From Pirellulales bacterium (GTDB lineage: Bacteria > Planctomycetota > Planctomycetia > Pirellulales > Thermoguttaceae), in contig DAOWNK010000029.1 of NCBI GenBank assembly GCA_030642635.1, forward strand, positions 1 to 17,161: DNA of 17,161 bases, read 5' to 3'. A model generated the notes under the pieces. The model made no database searches and was not told the origin of the DNA. It saw only the letters and a list, made by a program, of their open reading frames with translations. Shown here in pieces: positions 7,039 through 14,061 of this stretch (positions are counted from its first letter, which is position 1; every line of letters starts with the position of its first letter). The position numbers and the translations under genes were made by a program.

Positions 7039-7680
7039 ATGATTCGTTCAACTTACATATTACTATTGTTAATGGCGATCGGCGCTAAGGCGTCGGCCGA
7101 CGAGCCGCCGGTAATCAGCCCGTTCGGCCGGGCGCCGTCGGTCCGCGAAGACGCCAGGCCGGGTTACGTCGAACTGTCCGACGGCTCGGTCCACCCGGGC
7201 AAGATTTATCTTACCCGGGATAAACGCATAAAAATATTCGACGAAAAACTCAAGCGGCAACGCGAAATACCGTTGCGAGTTGTCAAGCAGATCGAGTGCA
7301 ACGTGGAGCGCCAGTGGATGGAGCGGGAATGGAAATTCAAGGAAACAACCAGAAGCGAGAAGATGTATACCGGCCGGACGTACCCGGCTCGTGAGTACAT
7401 GCACACGATCACGCTGCACGACGATCGGACGATCACCGGCAAGCTCTCGGAGGTCGTTTACGTTCAGCCGTACTCCTACACGCCGACCGGGCCGGGTGTG
7501 TATCGCACGCGGCCGAAAACCGAGCGGCACCTCTTGCACAAGCGAGACAAAGGAAAGATCGGCGAGAAGCTGGATTCGCTCCATTACGTCAAGCTGATCA
7601 AACTAGGAGATGAAGCGCTCGTCGAAGGCCGCAGGAAGGCGGCGGAGGATAGGAGTAGGGACCAAGGGCTAGGGGATTAG
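7039..7680 (+). CDS. Exported protein of unknown function
   Basis: This 213-residue protein is not recognised as a named family. Residues 1-20 are a clear signal peptide (LLLLMAIGAKASA, cleavage before DEPP), so it is probably periplasmic or secreted. Two similar beta-rich segments follow: VELSDGSVHPGKIYLTRD (about 44-61) and a second around HTITLHDDRTITGKLSE. Both have the form of a strand, a DG/DD turn and GK, suggesting an internal duplication of a small beta module. The rest is rich in Lys, Arg and Glu. There is no obvious Shine-Dalgarno site before the ATG. The last residues (about RDQGLGD) and the TAG stop are encoded by the start of the heptamer array, so the ancestral C-terminus may have differed. 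The PQQ-like gene follows 116 bp downstream. Confidence 0.75.
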   Translation: MIRSTYILLLLMAIGAKASADEPPVISPFGRAPSVREDARPGYVELSDGSVHPGKIYLTRDKRIKIFDEKLKRQREIPLRVVKQIECNVERQWMEREWKFKETTRSEKMYTGRTYPAREYMHTITLHDDRTITGKLSEVVYVQPYSYTPTGPGVYRTRPKTERHLLHKRDKGKIGEKLDSLHYVKLIKLGDEALVEGRRKAAEDRSRDQGLGD

Positions 7681-7722
7681 GGATTAGGGATTAGGGATTA
7701 GGGATTAGGGATTAGGGATTGG
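7653..7722. repeat. Heptamer array (GGATTAG)n overlapping a gene end
   Basis: Six perfect GGATTAG copies run from 7674 to 7715, then GGATTGG at 7716-7722. The 7-base phase extends upstream through the degenerate units GAGTAGG, GACCAAG and GGCTAGG from 7653. The array begins inside the 3' end of the exported-protein gene and supplies its TAG stop. GGG runs every 7 bases with ATTA loops could form a G-quadruplex on the plus strand, as in telomere-like repeats. Comparable short tandem heptamers (STRR) are known from cyanobacteria. Confidence 0.95.
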
Positions 7723-7755
7723 TTTTGTGAACAATTCCATTTAGGGGCCATTATT

Positions 7756-7773
7756 ACTTCAAATAGCTGAAGT
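7756..7773. promoter_or_regulatory. Short inverted repeat in the leader of the PQQ-like gene
   Basis: ACTTCA (7756-7761) and TGAAGT (7768-7773) are perfect inverted 6-mers separated by 6 bases, 23 bases before the ATG at 7797 and just upstream of its AGGAG ribosome site. It could be an operator half-site pair or a small leader hairpin. A 6-bp match can arise by chance. A weak TTGTGA/CATTAT promoter-like pair with an 18-base spacer (7725-7754) sits just upstream. Confidence 0.3.
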
Positions 7774-7796
7774 GTTACAACAACAGGAGAACAAAA

Positions 7797-10727
7797 ATGA
7801 AACGAACGAATCTGTCAATCTGCACGTTGCTGTTTGTGCTTTTTGCCGCCGTGGTCCAAAGCGTCGTTGCGGACGAAAAAAACTATGGCCAAGAAGTGCT
7901 CGATAAGCTCGGCGTCAAGCGAGGAATCTGTGTGGTGCTGGACGACCCACAATGCAAGACGGCCTTGGGATTAGCAAAAAACAGTGAACTGATCGTCTAT
8001 GTGCAAGTCCGAAAAGCGGACGATTTGCAGTCCGCACGTCGGGCGGCGGACGCTGCCGGCATGTACGGCACACGGATTTTTGTGGACAAGGGTAAATCGA
8101 CAAAAATCCACCTGGCGGATAATCTCGCCGATGCGCTAGTAGCGACGGGTGATCCGGCGAACATCCAAAAAGCCGAGGTATTGCGTGTGCTCCGGCCCGG
8201 CGGAAAGGCGTTATTGGGACAGGAGGTTTTGACCAAACCACTTCCAGACGGGACTGACGACTGGAGCCATCACTATCACACGCCGGACAACAACCCGCAA
8301 TCGACAGATCGGCTGGCCCTGGCGCCGTATCTGACGCAGTTCATCGTCGAGCCGCGTTACGCACCGGCGCCGCAAAACGTCGTGGCCTCGGCCGGCCGGG
8401 TGTTCATGGCGTTCGGCAACGTCGCATGGCATCAGCGCGAGGAACCCTGGCTCGACACGCTGGTGGCCGTCAACGGTTTCAACGGCACGATGCTGTGGAA
8501 ACGAAAGCTGACCTCGGGCATCGTGGTCGATCGCAGCACGATGATCGCCACGCCCACAACCCTTTACTTGGCCGACGAGAAATCGTGTAAGCTGCTCGAC
8601 CCGGCCACGGGGGAGCTTACCGACGAGATCACCGTGCCGGCGGAGTTGGCTGGCGGGACGTTTTGGAAGTGGATGGCGTTGGAAAACGGCGTGCTCTACG
8701 CGCTGGTGGGCGAACAGGAGTCTCCGGACGCCGTGAAGCGTTGGCGTAGGACGTCGGGCGCTTGGCCGTGGGGCGCAATATCCGACGGCTACAACGCCAA
8801 AGACCCGCCGTCATGGAATGTCAAATCGTGGAGACGAACTACCTTCAATCCGAAGGACCATGTATGGGGCTTCTCAAAGACCTTGCTGGCGATTGATCCG
8901 AAGACCAAGAATGTCCTCTGGAGCCACAAGGAGCAGCAGGAGCCGATCGACAGCCGGTCGCTGTGCATGAAAAACGGCCGGATGTACTTCTGCCATTTCA
9001 GCAAGTCTCTGGTGTGTCTGGATGCAAAGACCGGTAAGGAAATCTGGCGTAGGACAGCGGAGAAGAACTCGAAACTGTTCAAGGCGATAGGCCCGTACTG
9101 TCCGTACGAGGCCTGGTCAACCGGCTGGCGGACCACCGTTTACCTGAGATGCTCGGACGAGGCACTGTATTTTACCGGTCCGCAGGTCTTTGATGTTACG
9201 GCCGTCTCGACCGAAGACGGCCGGCACTTGTGGACGTATCACGCCGAGAGAAACCCACACGTTCTGATCCGCGACGACGCCGTGTATATCGTCGGCGCGC
9301 AGAGCCTGAAAGGAGACACACACAAGCTCGACCCATTGACCGGAGAGGTACTGGCCAGCTACGACATCGCCCGGCGTGCCTGCGTGCGAGTAACCGGAAG
9401 TGCCGATAGCATTTTGTTCCGCTCGCACGGCGACGGCACCGAACGGCTCGACCCGATCACTGGCAAGACGCAGTGGATATCCCCAATGCGCCCGTCGTGT
9501 TTTATCGGTACGCTGATCTCCGACGGACATCTGTACTGGACGCCCTGGGTGTGCGATTGCAATTTGCAGATGTTCGGCATGATTTGCTGCGGCCCAGCGG
9601 GCGAGTTCAAATTCGACCAGGCCGCCGTCGAGGCTCAGCGGTTGGAGACATTAGGCGGCGCAACACAAGTTGCCACATTTGAGCAATCGCCGACCGACTG
9701 GCCGACCTATCGTACCGACAATACCCGAACCGCCTCGACGCAGGTTGCAATCCCGGATCAAGTAAAATTGCTTTGGACGTTCACGCCAAAGACCGCCTTC
9801 GAGGCGACCTCGCCGGTGGCCGCCGGTGGCGTGGTATTCCTCGGCGGCTCCGACGGCATCGTGCGTGCTTTGGATGCGGCCGACGGCAAGGTGCGATGGA
9901 CAGCATACACGGGCGGGGCGGTCCGATATCCACCCACCGTGGCCGACGGCCGGGCGCTGGTCGGCTCCGGCGACGGTTACACCTACGCCTTCGAGGCTGC
10001 AACCGGACGATTGCTATGGCGTTTCCGCGCGGCGCCGATCGAGAGGAAAATCAACGTCTATGATCGGCTGCTCTCCACCTGGCCGGTGGCGACCGGCGTG
10101 TTGGCCGACGGCGGCGTGGCCTACTTCGCGGCCGGGTTGAACAACTTCGACGGCACGCACGTCTACGCACTGGACGCGGCGACCGGCAAAATCAAGTGGC
10201 AAAACAACAGCACCGACGACTCGGGCGGGGTAAGCGTTCAAGGCGACCTGCTGCTGGACGGCGGGAAGCTCTACCTTGCCGGCGGCAGCGCGGCCTCGCC
10301 GGCGGTGTTCGATATCGCCGACGGAAAACGTCTTAACCCGGGCCAAAGAGCACTTCGAGGCCGCGAGCTGCACCTATCGGTCGGCAAAGACAGGCGTGGA
10401 AATCCACAACGTCGCGTCGTGCCTACCGGCCAGCCATTCTACTCCGTCCCGAATAGTCCGGTGCAAAAGAAGGGAGCGAAAAACATGATTGCCGCGCGCG
10501 AGTGGCGGGTTCCAATTGTCGCAGCCGTCAACGCAAACCTGCTATGTCGGAAAACCCACGACGGTTGGAAGTTGGTCGCACAGGACCCCGGGAGCAAGAA
10601 GTATCTATGGCAGCAGCCGTTGCCGGCCGAGCCGGTACGCTGGGCCGTGGCCGTCGACGCCCAAGGCCGAATCGTTGTCGCACTTCGCAACGGCCAGGTG
10701 CTCTGCTTTGGCAGTGTCACACGGTAG
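7797..10727 (+). CDS. Exported PQQ-like beta-propeller protein with degenerate methyltransferase-like N-terminal domain
   Basis: This 976-residue protein starts at an ATG with AGGAG 7 bases upstream. A signal peptide (1-25, ending VVA) directs it out of the cytoplasm. Residues about 27-145 resemble a Rossmann methyltransferase: GICVVLDD (43-50), LADNLADALV (106-115) and EVLRVLRPGG (127-136), but the glycine-rich SAM loop is not intact. A short block with WSHHYHTPDNN (156-166) follows. The remainder is made of propeller blades with repeated motifs such as LDAKTGKEIWRR, LDAADGKVRW, FEAATGRLLWR and LDAATGKIKW. A Cys-rich block, CDCN...ICC, lies near residue 590. BamB-like annotations rest only on blade similarity. 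The family architecture is one I associate with Planctomycetota; the substrate is unknown. It could bind a cofactor or act as a scaffold. Confidence 0.85.
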   Translation: MKRTNLSICTLLFVLFAAVVQSVVADEKNYGQEVLDKLGVKRGICVVLDDPQCKTALGLAKNSELIVYVQVRKADDLQSARRAADAAGMYGTRIFVDKGKSTKIHLADNLADALVATGDPANIQKAEVLRVLRPGGKALLGQEVLTKPLPDGTDDWSHHYHTPDNNPQSTDRLALAPYLTQFIVEPRYAPAPQNVVASAGRVFMAFGNVAWHQREEPWLDTLVAVNGFNGTMLWKRKLTSGIVVDRSTMIATPTTLYLADEKSCKLLDPATGELTDEITVPAELAGGTFWKWMALENGVLYALVGEQESPDAVKRWRRTSGAWPWGAISDGYNAKDPPSWNVKSWRRTTFNPKDHVWGFSKTLLAIDPKTKNVLWSHKEQQEPIDSRSLCMKNGRMYFCHFSKSLVCLDAKTGKEIWRRTAEKNSKLFKAIGPYCPYEAWSTGWRTTVYLRCSDEALYFTGPQVFDVTAVSTEDGRHLWTYHAERNPHVLIRDDAVYIVGAQSLKGDTHKLDPLTGEVLASYDIARRACVRVTGSADSILFRSHGDGTERLDPITGKTQWISPMRPSCFIGTLISDGHLYWTPWVCDCNLQMFGMICCGPAGEFKFDQAAVEAQRLETLGGATQVATFEQSPTDWPTYRTDNTRTASTQVAIPDQVKLLWTFTPKTAFEATSPVAAGGVVFLGGSDGIVRALDAADGKVRWTAYTGGAVRYPPTVADGRALVGSGDGYTYAFEAATGRLLWRFRAAPIERKINVYDRLLSTWPVATGVLADGGVAYFAAGLNNFDGTHVYALDAATGKIKWQNNSTDDSGGVSVQGDLLLDGGKLYLAGGSAASPAVFDIADGKRLNPGQRALRGRELHLSVGKDRRGNPQRRVVPTGQPFYSVPNSPVQKKGAKNMIAAREWRVPIVAAVNANLLCRKTHDGWKLVAQDPGSKKYLWQQPLPAEPVRWAVAVDAQGRIVVALRNGQVLCFGSVTR

Positions 10728-10789
10728 TAAGCCAGTAGTTAATAATATGTACAGTGCGTTTATTCTTAACAAGGACAACTATCACACCA

Positions 10790-13036
10790 GTGTTCAACAT
10801 CTCACTGGAACAAGGCTACGGCTTCACGACCATGGCGGCGGTCGCCGCCGCGGCGATACTATTTACCGCTGCGTTCTACTACCGTGCGTTTAAGCGGTTG
10901 CAGCCGTGGCGGCGGTGGACGTTGTTCGCGCTGCGGTCGGCGGCGATTCTGATAGTCGTTCTGCTGCTGTTCCGGCCGGTGTTCAGCTATTATCGCAACC
11001 TGGAGGAACGTAAACCGTTGGTGTTGCTGCTGGACAGCTCGTCCTCGATGAACATTGCCGACGACGCCACCGGCCGGACGCGATTCGACCGGGCCAGAGA
11101 TCGGATCGCACAGTGGTGGGAAAAGCTCCAGGACGATTTCGATTTGCAGCTTATCGAATTCGCGCAGCGCGCCAGGCCGATCGACGATATCGAACAGCTT
11201 GCCGAGTTGACGCCGGAGGGCAAGGCAACCTCTCTGGTTACTGTGGTGGATGCGCCGGCGAAGAAATGCACGCCGGGCGAAGTCGAGGGGGTGGTGATGT
11301 TCTCCGACGGCGTGCACAATTCGGCCGGCGACCCGGTCAAAACGGCCGGCAAGCTGGGTATGGTCGTACACACCGTCGGCGTTGGCGCCAGCCTGCGAAG
11401 CGACGTCTCGTACCGCGACATACAAGTTACAGCGATCGATTGCCAGGATCGGCTCATGCTGAACAACCTTGCGAAGATTACCGCGTCGGTCGAGGGAATC
11501 GGCCTGGAGGGACGTGTGATCCAGGTGATCCTGGAGGAGGACGAACGGCAGATCGAACAGGCCGAACTGACGCTGGACGGCATCGAGGGCGCGCAGCCGG
11601 TTACATTCGAGTTCCGCCCGACGACCAAGGGCCGGCACACCTACACAACTCGCGTGCCGGCGGCGGCGGAAGAGAAAATCGAGGAAAACAACAACCGGTC
11701 GGCCGTCGCGCTGGTGGTCGAGCCGGGCATCCGCGTGCTGTACGTCGAAGGGACCGTTCGGGCGGAATACGGCGCGCTGGTGCAGCGGTTCCTGGCCAAG
11801 GACCCCGACCTGGAGTTTTACGCCCTGGTGCAAACCAGGCCGAATTTCTTTATCAAGCGGACGAATATCCCGGACCTGGAACTAAAAGGTATCCCGTCCG
11901 ACAAGGAAACCATCGACCGGTTCGACGTGTTCATCTTCGGCGACCTCGATGCATCGTACATCCGTCAGCAGCAACAGGAACTGTTTGTCGATCGCATTAA
12001 CGAAGGCGCCGGCATTGTAATGCTTGGCGGATATCACAGCCTGGGGCCGGGCGGTTGGGCCGGCACGCCGATAGGAAACATCCTGCCGGTTCGGCTCGGC
12101 GGCCGGGAGATCGGCCAGATTACCGAGTCGTTTTTGCCGGTACTTACGCCCGACGGTGTGCGGCATCCGATATTCGCCAACATCAGCGGCTTTTTTCCAA
12201 CCGCTCAAGGACCGGCGAAAATCGACGGTCTGCCGCTGCTGGACGGTTGCACCACCGTAGAAGGCGCACGGCCCGGGGCCACAGTGCTGGCAACGTTTTC
12301 GGCGGCCTCCGGCACCATGCCTGTGTTGGCCGTCCAGCCGGTCGGACGCGGTCGGGTGGCGGTCTTCTGCGGCGATACGACTCGCAAGTGGCAGCAAGGC
12401 CCCAGGGCGACCGACCGGCAGTCGCCGTTCTTGCAGTTCTGGGGCCAGATGGTCCGCTGGCTGGCCGGCCGCGAGGTGGCCGTCCAGATCGGCGAGAGCA
12501 TCTCCGGCGGTACGGACAAGGGATACTACGAGCCGGCCGAGCAGATAGTCATCTCGGCGGTGGTCCGCGACCAGGAGGGCGAAGGCGCCCGCAATGCCCC
12601 CGTTGTGGCGAATATCCGCGGTCCGGCAGGGCGGCTGGACAAGATCACGCTATCCGTGGCGCCGGGGCCGGCCGGACACTACGGCGGCACGTTCGAGCCG
12701 AAAACGTCCGGCACATTCGAGATTACCATCGAGACTCGGCTTGGAGAAAAGACTCTTTCGACCGACAAGCTCGTAGTGGAGGTCGGCCGGCCCAACCTGG
12801 AGTTCGAGCGGCTCGACCTTGACGAGGAGCTGCTCGGCCGGATCGCCGCCGCCGCCGGCGGCCGATACGTACATATTACTACTGCCGATTACCTGATCGA
12901 GCAGTTTGACCGTTCCTTGCAAAAGAAGCGGATTTATATCGAGCGGCGACTGTACTGGCCGCCGCTGTTTTGGGTGCTATTCGTGGGTGTGTTGACGACG
13001 GAGTGGATTTTGAGGAGAAGATTTCAGTTGAGGTAG
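10790..13036 (+). CDS. Membrane-anchored VWA-domain protein with glutamine-amidotransferase-like domain
   Basis: The protein has 748 residues from the GTG at 10790. The frame is open to a GTG at 10754, but 10790 has the better context, with AAGGA 14 bases upstream, and begins FNISLEQGYGF ahead of the first helix. Two N-terminal membrane segments (about 15-30 and 45-63) precede a VWA domain with an intact MIDAS, LLLDSSSSM (Asp82, Ser84, Ser86). Beta-sandwich regions follow. A class I amidotransferase-like fold comes next, starting around IRVLYVEG and including IVMLGGYHSLGPGGW; there is no nucleophilic Cys there. A last membrane helix (about 721-740) ends the chain. The bulk therefore faces the periplasm. 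It sits 62 bp after the PQQ-like gene and upstream of DUF58, as part of a Bat-like set. The function is unknown in detail. Confidence 0.85.
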   Translation: MFNISLEQGYGFTTMAAVAAAAILFTAAFYYRAFKRLQPWRRWTLFALRSAAILIVVLLLFRPVFSYYRNLEERKPLVLLLDSSSSMNIADDATGRTRFDRARDRIAQWWEKLQDDFDLQLIEFAQRARPIDDIEQLAELTPEGKATSLVTVVDAPAKKCTPGEVEGVVMFSDGVHNSAGDPVKTAGKLGMVVHTVGVGASLRSDVSYRDIQVTAIDCQDRLMLNNLAKITASVEGIGLEGRVIQVILEEDERQIEQAELTLDGIEGAQPVTFEFRPTTKGRHTYTTRVPAAAEEKIEENNNRSAVALVVEPGIRVLYVEGTVRAEYGALVQRFLAKDPDLEFYALVQTRPNFFIKRTNIPDLELKGIPSDKETIDRFDVFIFGDLDASYIRQQQQELFVDRINEGAGIVMLGGYHSLGPGGWAGTPIGNILPVRLGGREIGQITESFLPVLTPDGVRHPIFANISGFFPTAQGPAKIDGLPLLDGCTTVEGARPGATVLATFSAASGTMPVLAVQPVGRGRVAVFCGDTTRKWQQGPRATDRQSPFLQFWGQMVRWLAGREVAVQIGESISGGTDKGYYEPAEQIVISAVVRDQEGEGARNAPVVANIRGPAGRLDKITLSVAPGPAGHYGGTFEPKTSGTFEITIETRLGEKTLSTDKLVVEVGRPNLEFERLDLDEELLGRIAAAAGGRYVHITTADYLIEQFDRSLQKKRIYIERRLYWPPLFWVLFVGVLTTEWILRRRFQLR

Positions 13037-13047
13037 GGATGTAATAA

Positions 13048-13152
13048 GGGATTGGGGGTTGGGGGCTAGGGAGAAATTGAAAATTGAAAATTGAAAATTG
13101 AAAATTGAAAATCTGAAATCTAACCCAAGCCCCCAGCCCCTAGCCCCTACAC
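13048..13152. repeat. Composite 7-bp-period array with inverted G-rich arms
   Basis: Fifteen consecutive heptads keep one phase: GGGATTG, GGGGTTG, GGGGCTA, GGGAGAA, five ATTGAAA (13076-13110), ATCTGAA, ATCTAAC, CCAAGCC, CCCAGCC, CCTAGCC and CCTACAC. The left arm has four G-runs on the plus strand (13048-13071); the right arm has four C-runs (13124-13147), so G-runs on the minus strand. Both match G-quadruplex patterns and the arms are roughly inverted copies. The array fills almost the whole spacer between the VWA gene and the DUF58 gene, leaving no visible ribosome site before the DUF58 ATG. Confidence 0.9.
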
Positions 13153-13161
13153 TATCATACT

Positions 13162-14061
13162 ATGACCAAGCAGACCGGATATCGTTACCTTGAACCCCAA
13201 GCCCTGGCCCGGGTGAAAAACCTCTCGGTGGTCGCCCGGGGTGTGGTTGAGGGGTTTATATCCGGACTGCACTCCAGCCCGTACAAGGGGTTCAGTGTCG
13301 AGTTCGCCGAACACCGCAAGTATACCGCCGGCGACGATCCGAAACACCTCGACTATCGCATGTTGGCACGCACCGACCGGCTGTACATCAAGCAGTACGA
13401 GGAAGAAACGAACATGCGTGTCCGGATACTTTTGGACACCAGCGGTTCGATGGGCTACAACCACGACGGCAACCTGACGAAGTTCGATTACTGTGCGTAT
13501 CTGACCGCCGTGTTGTCGTACCTGATGACTCGGCAGCAGGACTCGGTGGGGCTGACGACGTTCGACACGCAGATACAACTCGACATGCCCGCACGCAGCT
13601 CGCCGCGACACTTCAACGAGATGATGCACCGCCTGGAGGAGATTACCCCGGGCAAGCAAACGGACGTGGCCGAGACATTGCACAAGCTGGCGAACCGTTT
13701 CAAGCGTCGCTGCCTGATCGTGCTGATAAGCGACCTGTACGACGAGCCGGAGGCTGTGATCCGGGCGTTGCACCACTTTCGGCACCGGCACCACGAGGTA
13801 ATTTTGTTCCACGTGTTCGACAAGGCGGAGATCGAGTTCCCGTTCCGCGAGGTGATCGCGTTTCGCGACATGGAGACGAACGAGCGTATTCAGGTCGACC
13901 CGGCCTACGTGCGCGACACGTACATCGAGCACCTGAGGAAGTTTATCGAAACGTATCGCCGCGCGTGTGCCGAGGCCCAGATCGACTACGTAATGACCGA
14001 CACCTCGGTGCCGTACGATTTTATGCTTTCAAGGTACATTGCCAAACGTAATATGCCATGA
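13162..14061 (+). CDS. DUF58 family protein with VWA-like domain
   Basis: This soluble, predicted cytoplasmic protein of 299 residues is of the type normally encoded beside MoxR AAA+ ATPases and Bat proteins. The DUF58 signature GDDPKHLDYRMLARTDRLYIKQYEEE spans 57-82 (shown here only by its key part: GDD, HLDY, AR, EEE). A MIDAS-type DTSGSM (Asp92, Ser94, Ser96) and later LIVLISDLYD complete the VWA-like fold. There is no signal peptide or membrane helix. The ATG at 13162 has no clear ribosome site because a heptad array ends 9 bases before it. The stop codon overlaps the start of the BatA-like gene in an ATGA, so the two are translationally coupled. Its role is probably a partner or adaptor in a MoxR chaperone system, inferred from the family. 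Confidence 0.92.
   Translation: MTKQTGYRYLEPQALARVKNLSVVARGVVEGFISGLHSSPYKGFSVEFAEHRKYTAGDDPKHLDYRMLARTDRLYIKQYEEETNMRVRILLDTSGSMGYNHDGNLTKFDYCAYLTAVLSYLMTRQQDSVGLTTFDTQIQLDMPARSSPRHFNEMMHRLEEITPGKQTDVAETLHKLANRFKRRCLIVLISDLYDEPEAVIRALHHFRHRHHEVILFHVFDKAEIEFPFREVIAFRDMETNERIQVDPAYVRDTYIEHLRKFIETYRRACAEAQIDYVMTDTSVPYDFMLSRYIAKRNMP

Noticed and set aside
7797..8260. Active SAM methyltransferase
   Set aside because: The glycine-rich SAM loop is not intact and the protein is exported, so activity is not supported.
7797..10727. Annotation as outer-membrane assembly factor BamB
   Set aside because: Only the propeller blades are similar; length, signal peptide type and N-terminal domain differ from BamB.
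10859..11833. 324-codon minus-strand frame opposite the VWA gene
   Set aside because: No motif, high Arg/His content, and the sense frame has an intact MIDAS and membrane helices.
13048..13152. CRISPR array
   Set aside because: The repeats are 7 bases with no unique spacers, so this is a tandem heptad array; the same applies to 7653-7722 and the 15-bp repeat at 15576.
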